Assembly: GCA_016937795.1 (NCBI GenBank)
Contig: JAFGVV010000027.1
Location: 62,001-126,000, forward strand
DNA: 64,000 nucleotides
Direction of reading: 5' to 3'
Source: Paludibacteraceae bacterium
GTDB taxonomy: Bacteria > Bacteroidota > Bacteroidia > Bacteroidales > Paludibacteraceae
In this document: positions 28,495 through 38,840 of the stretch, piece by piece
Numbering within the stretch: position 1 is the stretch's first letter
How the letters are laid out: each line of letters opens with the position of its first letter
Notes under the pieces: generated by a model
Told to the model about the DNA's origin: nothing
Databases searched by the model: none
What the model saw: the letters and a program-made list of their open reading frames with translations, nothing else
Position numbers and translations under genes: made by a program

Positions 28495-29247
28495 ATGATT
28501 TCAAAAAGTCAGATGAAATTTATAAGTTCTTTGTCGCAGAAAAAGTTCAGAGACGAAAGCCGTTGTTTCGTGGCAGAGGGAACAAAGCTGGTAGCCGATC
28601 TTGTCACAGCTTTCGACTGTGAACACTTGTTTGTCACCCCCGAATGGAAGCAATTTCATGTCTTGCCTAAAGCTGTGCAACCCCTTGAAATCACGACTGA
28701 AGAGCTGAAAAAAATGTCGAATCTGAAATCGCCTCAGGGTATTTTGGCTGTCTTTCGCAGGCCTGATTATAGTATCGACAATATATTGTTTGAAAATAAA
28801 CTCTGCCTTGCTCTCGATGGTGTGCAGGATCCCGGAAATCTTGGCACAATTATTCGCATTGCCGATTGGTTTGGTGTGGAAGACGTGTTTTGCTCGGAAT
28901 ATTCTGCTGATGCTTTTGGGCCAAAAACTGTGCAGGCTACTATGGGGGCTATATCACGTGTGCGGGTTCATTATGTAAATCTTAGCGACTTTTTAAATAA
29001 TTTGCCTGCAGGTTTCCCTGTGTATGGTACTTTTATGGATGGTGAAAATATTTATTCTCAGCAATTTAATACAAGTGGAATTATTGTCATGGGGAACGAA
29101 GGAAATGGTATTTCGGATGCTATTGCTCAAAAAGTGAACAGACGACTTCTAATTCCGAATTACCCTACGGGGGTCGAAACTTCCGAATCGCTTAATGTAG
29201 CTGTTGCAACTGCATTGGTTTGTGCAGAGTTCAGGCGCAGAATGTGA
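28495..29247 (+). CDS. TrmH/SpoU family RNA 2'-O-methyltransferase
   Basis: 250 aa from the ATG at 28495. The N-terminal substrate-binding domain (SRCFVAEGTKLVADLV) is followed by the SPOUT knot with the three motifs: NLGTIIRIADWFG, IIVMGNEGNGIS and LIPNYPTGVETSESLNVAVA. It methylates a ribose in rRNA or tRNA using SAM; the exact site (RlmB-like or other) is not readable. It converges on the cupin gene with an 8-bp gap. Confidence 0.92.
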   Translation: MISKSQMKFISSLSQKKFRDESRCFVAEGTKLVADLVTAFDCEHLFVTPEWKQFHVLPKAVQPLEITTEELKKMSNLKSPQGILAVFRRPDYSIDNILFENKLCLALDGVQDPGNLGTIIRIADWFGVEDVFCSEYSADAFGPKTVQATMGAISRVRVHYVNLSDFLNNLPAGFPVYGTFMDGENIYSQQFNTSGIIVMGNEGNGISDAIAQKVNRRLLIPNYPTGVETSESLNVAVATALVCAEFRRRM

Positions 29248-29255
29248 TTTTCCAA

Positions 29256-29678
29256 TTACTTTTCTTTCTTTCCAAGATAAAAAGCTATCAGAATTACATC
29301 TTCATTGCCTTTATTGTAGCCATTGTGATAGGCGTCAATCACTTCGGCAAAAGTGGTGTTTCTCGGATATGTTTTTGTGTCGTATCCCTGTATGTCAACA
29401 GTTAATGTGCCCTGAAGTATATGTGCAAACACATGTATATCGTGTTTGTGCCAGCCCGTTGATTGTCCGGGTGGGATAATAACTTTCGAAATAGTTACTT
29501 CGCTGTCGAATAATGAACTGAAATTTATTTTCTGTCCAATTACTGTGCTGTCTGTTTTTAATAGATTTTCGACTTTAATGCCACTCTGATATTGTGCAAA
29601 CAATGAAGTATAAGCCAATATCAAAAACAATACGCAATAAATTCTTTTCGTTTTGATATGTGTTTTTATAAAAATCAT
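29256..29678 (-). CDS. Exported cupin-domain protein
   Basis: 140 aa from the ATG at 29678, which gives a good signal peptide (MIFIKTHIKTKRIYCVLFLILAYTSLFA). An ATG at 29729 would overlap murI and place the hydrophobic core late. The cupin barrel has motif 1 PPGQSTGWHKHDIHVFAHIL with metal-ligand His residues, and motif 2 PRNTTFAEVIDAYHNGYN. It is probably a periplasmic small-molecule-binding or metal-binding cupin. Substrate unknown. Confidence 0.82.
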   Translation of the reverse strand: MIFIKTHIKTKRIYCVLFLILAYTSLFAQYQSGIKVENLLKTDSTVIGQKINFSSLFDSEVTISKVIIPPGQSTGWHKHDIHVFAHILQGTLTVDIQGYDTKTYPRNTTFAEVIDAYHNGYNKGNEDVILIAFYLGKKEK

Positions 29679-29715
29679 TAGTCGTGTAGAATTAGAAAAA
29701 AATAACGACTGAATT

Positions 29716-30573
29716 TCATTTATTTTCATCCAAATCAATATGCTCAGCCTGAATTTCAGATTTCAGAAATACAGATGCCGAAACTGTAAATTTCTCAACC
29801 GATTCGGTAGTGAGGTAATTTATACGTCCGTTTTTCGAACATTTCGATTCAATTTCCGGATGCCGCTTCAGATAGTCTGCCAAGCTGTATGCCACAAGTT
29901 TGCCCTGCGAAATTACATTTATTCCTTTGGGTAAAAATGCCTCTATCCTGTCTTGTATAAGCGGATAATGTGTGCACCCAAGTATTACAGTGTCGATAAG
30001 TGGATCGTTTTTTAATAAATTATCAATGTTTTTCCTGATAAAATAATCGGCACCTTGGTTACGGTGTTCGTTGTTTTCGATTAGAGCTACCCAAAGCGGG
30101 CATGCTTCTGAGGTTACGGTGATATCTTTATACAGTTTGGCAATTTCAAGTGGATATGATCCCGATTGCACGGTACCGGGTGTGGCTAACAAGCCGATGT
30201 GGCGCGTGTGTGTCTGATTTTCAATAAGTTCGACTGTGGGTCTGATGACACCCAACACTCTGCGCGAAGGATCGATGCGGGGAAGGTCGTTTTGCTGAAT
30301 GCTTCGTAAAGCTTTGGCTGAAGCCGTGTTACAGGCCAGAATGACCAATTGGCAACCCATCTCGAAAAGCTGTGTGACGCACTCGAGCGTAAATTTATAA
30401 ACTACGTCAAACGAACGTGTGCCATAAGGTGTGCGCGCATTGTCGCCTAAATATATATAGTCATATTCAGGAAGTTGCTCCCTGATTTTTTCCAAAATAG
30501 TAAGTCCGCCATAGCCCGAATCGAAAATTCCGATGGGACATGATTTATCCAAAATGTTGTCAATTTTTTCCAT
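29716..30573 (-). CDS. murI: Glutamate racemase
   Basis: 285 aa. It makes D-glutamate for peptidoglycan. The substrate loop PIGIFDSGYGGLTI, the first catalytic Cys in LVILACNTASAKA and the second in VILGCTHYPLI are all present. Length is normal. It follows the M23 peptidase gene on the same strand by 61 bp, a gap that contains a tandem 15-bp repeat, and precedes the cupin gene. Confidence 0.96.
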   Translation of the reverse strand: MEKIDNILDKSCPIGIFDSGYGGLTILEKIREQLPEYDYIYLGDNARTPYGTRSFDVVYKFTLECVTQLFEMGCQLVILACNTASAKALRSIQQNDLPRIDPSRRVLGVIRPTVELIENQTHTRHIGLLATPGTVQSGSYPLEIAKLYKDITVTSEACPLWVALIENNEHRNQGADYFIRKNIDNLLKNDPLIDTVILGCTHYPLIQDRIEAFLPKGINVISQGKLVAYSLADYLKRHPEIESKCSKNGRINYLTTESVEKFTVSASVFLKSEIQAEHIDLDENK

Positions 30574-30594
30574 CTTTGCACTTCTTGCGTTCTA

Positions 30595-30624
30595 ACCTCT
30601 CACCTTCTTACCTCTCACCTTCTG
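30595..30624. repeat. Two tandem 15-bp repeats between M23 peptidase gene and murI
   Basis: ACCTCTCACCTTCTT followed directly by ACCTCTCACCTTCTG. It is a low-complexity pyrimidine-rich direct repeat with no visible coding role. Confidence 0.6.
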
Positions 30625-30634
30625 AAAAAATAAA

Positions 30635-31606
30635 TCAGTCCATCATCATTCCCGAGTTATTACTCATTTGCACCATTTGGTCATATTCTTCGGGCGAGAG
30701 ATCCAAAAAATAATAGTTTGCCGGATTCATAACTTGTCCTTTGAAATGCACTTCGTAGTGTAAATGCGGCCCTGTTGATTTTCCTGTATTACCTACCAGA
30801 CCAATTACTTCACCACGTTTTACCTTCTGCCCGGGTTTTACATTTATTTTATGCATGTGCGCATACAGGGTGAGATATCCGAAACCATGATTAATTTCTA
30901 CAGTGTTTCCATATCCCTGTTTCCAACCTGCCGATTGCACAGTGCCATTGCCGGTTGCGTAAATGTCTGTTCCTGTAGGTGCTGTAAAGTCCATTCCGGC
31001 ATGAAACCTGCGTGTACGATATACAGGGTCGATTCGCCAACCATAACCCGAGGCCATACGTTTCAGGTCTTTGTTTAATACCGGTTGGATGGCGGGGATA
31101 TGCTCAAGCATGGTTTCTTTGTTCTTTGAAAGCACAATAAGGTCGTCGAACGATTTCGACTGAATGTATATTTGCTTCCGAAGCTCGTTCACTTTTTTTG
31201 TGGTCGAAACTACAATTTCGGAATTGGTCATTCTTAGCAATTGCTCATAATAATCGGTGTTAGCCGAAATAGCTCTGCGTACTGATAGGGGAATAGGCTC
31301 TGCCTGCAAAATGACGCGGTACAAATTATCGTCGCGTTGCTGTATGTCGTTGAGCACTTGTTGAACTTCGTCGAGGCGTCGTTCGAGCACTTTGTATTGA
31401 GCCTGAATGCGATTCTTTTCAAGTTCAAGTTGCTTTTCTTCGGGCGAATCGAAAATGCTTACAAAAACGAAAAAAAACAAAGCTCCTAACGAAATTCCCG
31501 AAAACAAATGTAATGCAATCTGTTTGATTCTGTGAGTAAGTGTCAGTATGACAGGCTCGTAGTTTAGAGTTTCGGGATTGAAATGGAATTTTATTTTTTT
31601 TGCCAT
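30635..31606 (-). CDS. M23 family metallopeptidase (LytM/MepM-like)
   Basis: 323 aa. It is a membrane-anchored peptidoglycan endopeptidase or amidase activator. One TM segment (about 33-51) is followed by a coiled coil (about 55-100, EEKQLELEKNRIQAQYKVL...). The C-terminal LytM domain has the zinc ligands H-x-x-x-D in RRFHAGMDF and H-x-H in GPHLHYEVHF, so it is probably catalytically competent. Lies upstream of murI, which fits a cell-wall role. Confidence 0.92.
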   Translation of the reverse strand: MAKKIKFHFNPETLNYEPVILTLTHRIKQIALHLFSGISLGALFFFVFVSIFDSPEEKQLELEKNRIQAQYKVLERRLDEVQQVLNDIQQRDDNLYRVILQAEPIPLSVRRAISANTDYYEQLLRMTNSEIVVSTTKKVNELRKQIYIQSKSFDDLIVLSKNKETMLEHIPAIQPVLNKDLKRMASGYGWRIDPVYRTRRFHAGMDFTAPTGTDIYATGNGTVQSAGWKQGYGNTVEINHGFGYLTLYAHMHKINVKPGQKVKRGEVIGLVGNTGKSTGPHLHYEVHFKGQVMNPANYYFLDLSPEEYDQMVQMSNNSGMMMD

Positions 31607-31748
31607 AATGCCAGAGTGCTGCGAAAACTGTCGGTCGTTTCGGAGAGTGAAATTTAAAATAGGCTTTAGATAATGCGATATTCTCAGGAATTGCTCGCAA
31701 AACTAAACTTTTATCTCCGGTTTTGATGCAAAAGTAATAATTTTGAAG

Positions 31749-31756
31749 TATTTTTG
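31749..31756 (+). promoter_or_regulatory. Candidate -7 element for alaS
   Basis: TATTTTTG matches TAnnTTTG. A TTTTG at 31721-31725 is 23 nt upstream, slightly longer than the usual spacing. About 80 nt of leader precedes the ATG. Confidence 0.35.
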
Positions 31757-31837
31757 CAGACTTTTAAACTAAAATATGACCCTAAGGCTAAATATCAAAT
31801 AATTTAGCCCACAGGGCAATTATCTATTATCATAAAT

Positions 31838-34450
31838 ATGACTTCACAGGAAATTCGTCAATCATTTCTCGATTTTTTTGCATCGAAAGACCACAAAATT
31901 GTGCCATCGGCTCCAATGGTTATCAAGGATGACCCCACACTTATGTTTACCAATGCGGGGATGAATCAATTTAAGAATATTATTCTGGGCAACGACCCGA
32001 TTAAGTATGCACGTGTGGCCGACTCGCAGAAATGCTTGCGCGTGAGTGGAAAACACAACGACCTCGAAGAAGTAGGACACGATACTTATCACCACACCAT
32101 GTTCGAAATGCTTGGTAACTGGTCGTTTGGCGATTATTTCAAAAAAGAAGCCATCGAGTGGGCATGGGAATATCTGACCGAAGTGCTCAAACTCGATAAA
32201 GACCGTTTGTACGTGACTGTTTTCGAAGGTTCAGAAGCCGAAGGCCTCAGTCGCGACGATGAAGCAGCCGAAATCTGGGCGAAATTTCTTCCTGCCGATC
32301 GTATTATCAATGGTAACAAAAAAGATAATTTCTGGGAAATGGGCGATACAGGTCCTTGTGGTCCATGTTCCGAAATACATATTGATATTCGCAGCAACGA
32401 AGACCGTGCTAAAATTGACGGACTGACACTTGTGAACGGCAGTCACCCTCAGGTGATTGAAATCTGGAATAATGTATTTATGCAGTTCAACCGCAAAGCC
32501 GATGGCTCGCTCGAAGAACTTCCTGCCAAAGTAATTGATACCGGAATGGGTTTCGAACGACTTTGTATGGCTATGCAAGGCGTTCAGTCAAATTACGACA
32601 CCGATGTTTTTACACCCATCATTGCCGAAATTGGTCGTGTCTGTGTAGCTGAATATGGCAAAAACGAAAAAACAGATATTGCGATGCGTGTAATTGCCGA
32701 CCATATTCGTACCATTTCATTCTCAATTACCGATGGTCAGCTGCCTTCGAATGCTAAGGCTGGTTACGTTATTCGTCGTATTTTGCGTCGTGCGGTGCGT
32801 TACGGATATACTTTCCTCGGTCAGCGTCACGCATTTATGTATAAACTGATTGATGTGCTTTGCGAGATAATGGGTAAAGCTTATCCTGAACTGGTTTCGC
32901 AAAAATCATTGATCGAAAAAGTGATTAAAGAGGAGGAGGAATCATTCCTACGTACACTCGAAACAGGTATTCGTTTGCTCGATAAAGTGATGGACGAAGC
33001 CCGGAAATCACGAAAAAATATTATTGCCGGAAAAGACGTATTTACACTTTACGATACTTTTGGATTCCCATTGGATTTGACAGAACTCATTTTGCGCGAA
33101 AATAATTTTAGTGCCAATATCGATGAGTTTAATGCCGAAATGCAAATTCAGAAAGACCGTGCCCGCAACGCAGCTGCTATAGAAACCGGCGACTGGGTAA
33201 CTGTTCGAGAAGGCGATAGCGTATTTGTGGGTTACGACTTTACAACTTATGATACTGAAATTCTCCGTTACCGCAAGGTGAAACAAAAAAATCAGGAATT
33301 CTATCAATTAGTGCTTTCAAAAACACCTTTCTATGCCGAAATGGGTGGACAGGTAGGTGACTGCGGCATACTGAAATCGGACAACGAAGTTGTTGAAATT
33401 CTCGATACAAAGAAAGAAAACAACCTGGCAGTGCATATTGCCAAAAAACTTCCTGAGGATGTAACTGCTACATTCACAGCAACTATCGATATTGAAAAAC
33501 GGAAAGCTACCGAATGTAATCACTCGGCTACGCACTTGCTGCACGAAGCTTTACGCGAAGTGTTGGGCACACATGTGGAGCAAAAAGGTTCGTATGTAAG
33601 TCCCGAAGCATTGCGTTTCGACTTCTCGCATTTCCAGAAACTTACGAAAGAAGAAATTCGTGCTGTGGAAGCCATTGCTAACCGCAAAATCCGCGAAAAC
33701 TATCCGCTTCAGGAAAGTCGCGAAACACCGATTGCCGAAGCACAGGCTATGGGTGCTATGGCTTTGTTTGGCGAAAAATACGGCGAAACTGTACGTGTGA
33801 TTCAGTTTGGGAGTTCGGTAGAACTTTGTGGTGGAACACACGTGAACTCAACCGGAAATATCGGAATGGTTCGTATTGTGGCCGAAAGCTCTATTGCAGC
33901 AGGTATTCGTCGTATCGAAGCCATTACAGGTAAAGCTGTGGAAGATTTGCTCGATCAGCAACAGGATGTCATCTCGGATGCAAAAGAACTTCTGAACAAT
34001 ACACCTGATGTGATTGTGGCGTTGAAAAAACTCACTGAAGAAACTGCCGAAATGCGCAAAAAAATGGAGATGTTCCAACAAATACAAATCCTCGCCCTGC
34101 GCGATAAGCTTACTGCTCAGGCTTCGGAAGTAAATGGAGTGAAGGTGATTCGCTTCGAAGGCGATTTGCCTGCCGACCAGGTTAAAACATTAGCTTTCCA
34201 GATTCGTAACATGCACCCCGAAAAGCTATTTTTCGTGGCAGGATGCGTAATTGAAGGCAAACCTACGCTTACTGTGCTTCTGAGCGACGACCTCGTTGCC
34301 ACAGGATTGAACGCAACTAACATTGCTCGCGAAGCAGCCAAAGAAATTCAGGGTGGCGGTGGCGGACAACCATTCTTTGCTTCGGCAGGAGGGAAAAATG
34401 CTGCCGGTATTCAGAAAGCAATTGAGAAGGCTTTGGAAGTAATAAAATAA
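31838..34450 (+). CDS. alaS: Alanyl-tRNA synthetase
   Basis: 870 aa, full length. It charges tRNA-Ala. The class II catalytic core is N-terminal ([39 protein letters not shown]). The editing domain has the zinc motif [11 protein letters not shown] with the distal CGGTHV. The C-terminal glycine-rich tail [15 protein letters not shown] is the usual AlaS C-Ala end. Monocistronic, with a terminator at 34481. Confidence 0.98.
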   Translation: MTSQEIRQSFLDFFASKDHKIVPSAPMVIKDDPTLMFTNAGMNQFKNIILGNDPIKYARVADSQKCLRVSGKHNDLEEVGHDTYHHTMFEMLGNWSFGDYFKKEAIEWAWEYLTEVLKLDKDRLYVTVFEGSEAEGLSRDDEAAEIWAKFLPADRIINGNKKDNFWEMGDTGPCGPCSEIHIDIRSNEDRAKIDGLTLVNGSHPQVIEIWNNVFMQFNRKADGSLEELPAKVIDTGMGFERLCMAMQGVQSNYDTDVFTPIIAEIGRVCVAEYGKNEKTDIAMRVIADHIRTISFSITDGQLPSNAKAGYVIRRILRRAVRYGYTFLGQRHAFMYKLIDVLCEIMGKAYPELVSQKSLIEKVIKEEEESFLRTLETGIRLLDKVMDEARKSRKNIIAGKDVFTLYDTFGFPLDLTELILRENNFSANIDEFNAEMQIQKDRARNAAAIETGDWVTVREGDSVFVGYDFTTYDTEILRYRKVKQKNQEFYQLVLSKTPFYAEMGGQVGDCGILKSDNEVVEILDTKKENNLAVHIAKKLPEDVTATFTATIDIEKRKATECNHSATHLLHEALREVLGTHVEQKGSYVSPEALRFDFSHFQKLTKEEIRAVEAIANRKIRENYPLQESRETPIAEAQAMGAMALFGEKYGETVRVIQFGSSVELCGGTHVNSTGNIGMVRIVAESSIAAGIRRIEAITGKAVEDLLDQQQDVISDAKELLNNTPDVIVALKKLTEETAEMRKKMEMFQQIQILALRDKLTAQASEVNGVKVIRFEGDLPADQVKTLAFQIRNMHPEKLFFVAGCVIEGKPTLTVLLSDDLVATGLNATNIAREAAKEIQGGGGGQPFFASAGGKNAAGIQKAIEKALEVIK

Positions 34451-34480
34451 AAAGAGGGTAAATAATAATCATTTTTTTTA

Positions 34481-34513
34481 GGGCATAACACTCAGGTGTT
34501 GTGCCCTTTTTCG
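34481..34513 (+). terminator. Terminator after alaS
   Basis: GGGCATAACAC / GTGTTGTGCCC (one G-U pair) with a TCAG loop, followed by TTTTT. Confidence 0.85.
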
Positions 34514-34724
34514 TTGTTTTATTTAAAGCCCGAAAAGTTCGATTTGTTTCAAAAATCCGGTGTTTTGTGTCGATAAAGTGCTGTTTCGTTGCAGATGGCT
34601 GAAAATATGTTTAAATTTTAAAACTTTTGGTATTTCTTTGTGATTGGATTATTTTAGAATTTTTAAGTATTTGCGGCGTATCCTGAAAAGCCGAAGAAGA
34701 GTAGGGGGAAGAAATATCTAGATC

Positions 34725-37700
34725 ATGAGAAAAGTTTTATTTACGCTATTTGTAGCTTTTTTGATAACAAATGCAATGGGACAAGCTACACTTCCATTAT
34801 CGTATGATGGTGGAAATCCAGTAGCTTCAATTTCAAGCCTGAGTGAGAATGTTAGTGTGTCAAGTACAGTCAAAACCATTCATGTGCCAATTGCGGGCAC
34901 TTTAATCTCTTTACTTAGTAATGAAGAGAGGAGTGTAATCACACAGCTTACAGTTACCGGCAATATTAGTTGGGCTGAAATTACTACAATAAAGCAGGAT
35001 ATACCTTCCCTTAGTCATTTGGATTTGTCGGGTGCAAATGTTGCAGATAATACTATTCCCGGGAATCAATTTATTAACAACTCTTCATTAATACTTGAGG
35101 CCTTAATTTTGCCATCAAGTTTAACCTCGATTGGTATTAGTGCATTCCGCAATTGCATAGGTTTAAAAAGTGTTGTAATTGGAAATTCTGTTACTTCAAT
35201 AGGAAATTCGGCTTTCGAAGGTTGTTCTGGTCTAACTGGAATTACAATTGGAAACGCTGTCACAAGTATCGGGTCAAATGCATTCAGAAATTGTACAAAA
35301 CTTATGGAACTAGTTGTGCCAAATTCAGTCACAATAATCAATTCCGGTGCCTTCTATGGTTGTTCAGGTATTACTAAGTTGACTTTGGGTACTTCGGTAG
35401 CTACAATTGGCACCGCTGCTTTTAGCAATAGTGTTAATTTAAAATCAATTGTATGTTTGGGTAACAATCCCTCTACATTAGGTGCTGGTGCTTTTCATTT
35501 CGAAATATTAAGTACCGCAAATGTGATAGTACCAACAAGTAAGCTATCTGTTTACAAAGAACATACTGGCTGGGGTCAATTCTCAAATATTTTTGAACCC
35601 GGAATTACTACTTCTACAACCAGCATCAACGGCTTAATATACGCTCCAAACGCTGGTCCATCCGAAATTAAACCATTTAATGTGAGAGCTGTAATGCTTA
35701 CAAACGATTTAACTGTTGCTGTACCAACTAATTTTGAAATATCTACAAAAACAGGATCAGAGTTTACGCCAACTAATATTATTACAGTTTCTCCAGTAGA
35801 TGGTATGGTGGCTGAAACAACTTTTTACGTTCGATTGAAAGCTGATTTAAGTATTGGTACTTATAATGAAAGCGTTACAGTTTCCTCAATTGGTTTTACT
35901 ACTCAAAACATTGCTTTGAATGGTGCTGTGCGAACTACACCCGAAACTATTCATGTTTCAACTGCTGGTACGCTTAGTTCGTTGCTTACCGCAACCGAAA
36001 AAGCGACTATTACTAAACTTACTGTAACAGGCAATATTGATGCGAGGGATTTTGTTTGCATGCGAGATGAAATGACTCTTTTGGGAGATTTGAATTTGAA
36101 GGATGCGAATATTGTGGCTTATCATGGAAATTTTGGTACAAATGAAACTATGCTTTCATATCCTGAAAACGAACTTCCAAATTGTGCTTTCTTTAATTAT
36201 TTTGGAAGTGTTTCGAAAACAACTTTGACAGCAATCGTTTTGCCAAACTCTGTTAATTCATTAGGTCACCGTGCATTTTATAATTGCAATTCACTCAAAA
36301 AAATTGTTTGTTTAACATCAATTCCACCTGTTGTTACTGATTGGGGTGAATCACTTGTCGGTATTTCAGCAACTGGCAAAATTTGTGTACCTATCGGCAC
36401 GGTACCTGTTTATAAATCAGCCACAGGTTGGTACTTATTCAACATTGTTGAGTATAAGCTTATGGTGTCCTCGCAGTTGGCAACTCAGGTTAGTCAGACT
36501 TCTGCCAAATTGAATGGATCCATTGATTTAATAGCAGCATCGGCAGTTCAAGAACATGGTTTCATATGGAATACTATTGGGGGTTCTGCAGAATCTGAAT
36601 CAGTCATAAATTTTGGAGTAGCTGATTTCGAATCCAATTTTGATGCAACAATAACTGACTTGTCCCCAGGTGCAACTTATACCGCTCGTGCATTTGCTGT
36701 TGATGATAATGGCATAATTTATGGGAAAGAATCTGTATTTACAACATTAATGCCTGATTATGAGCTTGTTGTTAATGTGAGTAGTGGTGGATTAGTTTAT
36801 TCAGGAGCTGTGTTGATAAATAATCATTCAACTTTTAAGGGTTCACATGGTTCAAGTTTGCATTTTAAATTTGAACCTGACTCAGGGTATTATATAACTG
36901 CATTGTTTTATAATGGTAATGATGTGTTTAGCCAAATTTCGAGCAATCAATTTACTGCAACAAACTTAGAAGGTAATTGTGAGTTATCAGTTACTTTTAG
37001 TAGCGCAGTTAAAAATATTTTAGTTGAAGAAGCAGGCTCCCTAAATCAACGATTGTCTTCCAGAGAAAGAGAAATAATCACAGATTTGACAATTTCTGGA
37101 TTTATTGATTCTCGTGATTTTAAGTTTATGCGCGACAGTATGCCTATTCTTACTATGTTAGATATTTCAGCAGCCACTATTAATGGATATTCAGGTTTAC
37201 ACGGTACAAGTATCGTTAATGAGGAAGTGATTTATCCAGCAAACGAAATTCCTATAAACTCTTTTAGCAATAATTATATTGCTGCAATTCCAGGAAAATT
37301 AAGTCTAAATACCATACTTTTACCACACAATGCTACATCTTTAGGTGTAGGTGCGTTTGCTAATTGCTATGAATTGTCAAGTGTGTTAATTGGCGGAAGT
37401 CTCAGTACTATAGGTGAATATGCTTTTACTGGCTGTTATAAATTAGAATCAATTTCAATTCCAGCATCTGTGACCAGCATAGGTAGTGGTGCATTTGCGG
37501 GTTGTGGATTTGTTGGCATTACTCTACCTGAATTTCTGAATTATTTAGGGGCTGAAGCTTTTACAGGTTGTCGTTCGCTTACAGCTATTACAATTCCAAG
37601 TTTGATAACTAAAATTGAACAGTCAACTTTTGCAGGTTGTGCGAATCTCACAAATGTTGTATTATTAAATTCAGTTAATATAATTGGAGGCAATGCGTTT

Positions 37701-38585
37701 GTAGATTGCGATGGATTGTTAAATATCGACTTTTGTAATAATGTTTCAGAAATAGGAAATTATTCATTTGGTAATTGTGATGGCCTAATCCATTTGGATA
37801 TCCCAAATTCCGTTACAAAAATTGGAAATCAAGCTTTTGATAATTGTAGCAGTATTGAAAGTATAACGATTGGTGAAAAATTAAGTGTAATGGGTGAATT
37901 CCCCTTCTTGGGTTGTTTTAGTTTAAGAGAGTTTATTGTGAATTCCAAGAATTCTGATTATTCTGTAGTTGACGGTGTTTTGTTTAATAAGAATGCAACA
38001 ATTCTGATTCAGTATCCTTATAGTAAACAAGGGAATTTTATAATTCCCGGCACTACAAATCATATTGCAAACTATGCTTTTGTGTTAGCAAATGGTTTGG
38101 CAAATGTTACAATTCCAGAAACAGTAATTAGTATCGGCACAGCGGCTTTTTTTCAATGCAATAACCTTGAAAGTATTACAGTGAAATCAGTTTCTCCAAT
38201 TAATCTTTCACTTGTTGAGTCTGTCTTTGACGGTGTTAGCAAAGATGGTTGTATTTTGTATGTACCTTTTGGTTCTAAGGTGGCATATGAGAATGCCATT
38301 CAGTGGTTGGACTTCACAAATATTGTTGAGCTGTCTCTAACAGAAACTGAAAAAGTTGACAATAGAAGGATAAAAATCTACCCAAACCCAGTTCGTGACG
38401 AACTGCATTTGGAATACGATGGCGTAGCGCATTTCGAAATTGTAAGCCTTGTGGGTCAGCTTATTAATAAAGGAAATTTGGTTAAAACCACTATAGTTAA
38501 GACTTCGCATTTATTGCCGGGAGTTTATTTAATTCGATTTACTGAAGGTAAAGCCATTTCGACACTGAAGTTTGTTAAAGAATAA
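34725..38585 (+). CDS. Giant leucine-rich-repeat (BspA-like) T9SS surface protein
   Basis: 1286 aa. A signal peptide (MRKVLFTLFVAFLITNAMGQ) comes first. Three related modules begin near residues 51, 408 and 763 (TIHVPIAGTL, TIHVSTAGTL, NILVEEAGSL), each followed by BspA-type LRR_5 repeats (ITIGNAVTSIGSNAFRNC-like). A fibronectin-III-like domain lies near 585-675 and an InlB-type beta-repeat near 680-760. The last 70 residues (IKIYPNPVRDELHLEYDG...GVYLIRFTEGKAISTLKFVK) form a T9SS type A sorting domain. It is expected on the cell surface as an adhesin or binding protein. The gene is clearly more AT-rich than alaS beside it, suggesting separate ancestry. Confidence 0.85.
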   Translation: MRKVLFTLFVAFLITNAMGQATLPLSYDGGNPVASISSLSENVSVSSTVKTIHVPIAGTLISLLSNEERSVITQLTVTGNISWAEITTIKQDIPSLSHLDLSGANVADNTIPGNQFINNSSLILEALILPSSLTSIGISAFRNCIGLKSVVIGNSVTSIGNSAFEGCSGLTGITIGNAVTSIGSNAFRNCTKLMELVVPNSVTIINSGAFYGCSGITKLTLGTSVATIGTAAFSNSVNLKSIVCLGNNPSTLGAGAFHFEILSTANVIVPTSKLSVYKEHTGWGQFSNIFEPGITTSTTSINGLIYAPNAGPSEIKPFNVRAVMLTNDLTVAVPTNFEISTKTGSEFTPTNIITVSPVDGMVAETTFYVRLKADLSIGTYNESVTVSSIGFTTQNIALNGAVRTTPETIHVSTAGTLSSLLTATEKATITKLTVTGNIDARDFVCMRDEMTLLGDLNLKDANIVAYHGNFGTNETMLSYPENELPNCAFFNYFGSVSKTTLTAIVLPNSVNSLGHRAFYNCNSLKKIVCLTSIPPVVTDWGESLVGISATGKICVPIGTVPVYKSATGWYLFNIVEYKLMVSSQLATQVSQTSAKLNGSIDLIAASAVQEHGFIWNTIGGSAESESVINFGVADFESNFDATITDLSPGATYTARAFAVDDNGIIYGKESVFTTLMPDYELVVNVSSGGLVYSGAVLINNHSTFKGSHGSSLHFKFEPDSGYYITALFYNGNDVFSQISSNQFTATNLEGNCELSVTFSSAVKNILVEEAGSLNQRLSSREREIITDLTISGFIDSRDFKFMRDSMPILTMLDISAATINGYSGLHGTSIVNEEVIYPANEIPINSFSNNYIAAIPGKLSLNTILLPHNATSLGVGAFANCYELSSVLIGGSLSTIGEYAFTGCYKLESISIPASVTSIGSGAFAGCGFVGITLPEFLNYLGAEAFTGCRSLTAITIPSLITKIEQSTFAGCANLTNVVLLNSVNIIGGNAFVDCDGLLNIDFCNNVSEIGNYSFGNCDGLIHLDIPNSVTKIGNQAFDNCSSIESITIGEKLSVMGEFPFLGCFSLREFIVNSKNSDYSVVDGVLFNKNATILIQYPYSKQGNFIIPGTTNHIANYAFVLANGLANVTIPETVISIGTAAFFQCNNLESITVKSVSPINLSLVESVFDGVSKDGCILYVPFGSKVAYENAIQWLDFTNIVELSLTETEKVDNRRIKIYPNPVRDELHLEYDGVAHFEIVSLVGQLINKGNLVKTTIVKTSHLLPGVYLIRFTEGKAISTLKFVKE

Positions 38586-38720
38586 AAGTTTAAAAAAAAT
38601 GATATTCTGACTCAAAGTCAGGCTATCAACACGGCAAACACTACGGAATATGACGATTTCTGCTTAGTTTACACTTTCAGTTCTGGTGGCAGCAGGTAAA
38701 AAGGCTGCGCTGGAACTGAT

Positions 38721-38840
38721 TTTTATTGAGTATAGTCGATAAAAACTAAATTATTTGCATTTTTGTTGAGTGTACTTAATAAATATGGTAAAATTGCAGC
38801 TTTTATTGATTATAAATGATAGAATATGAAAATACAGGAC
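38721..38840 (+). repeat. Three degenerate 40-bp direct repeats
   Basis: Units start exactly 40 bp apart (38721, 38761, 38801) with the shared core TTTT[A/G]TTGA[G/T]T[A/G]TA, then ATAAA or ATAGA. The third unit runs into the start of the DUF4143 remnant. The rest of the 455-bp gap 38586-39040 holds a small hairpin (CTGACT-CAA-AGTCAG, 38607-38621), the remnant and the 22-bp repeats described separately. Confidence 0.6.
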
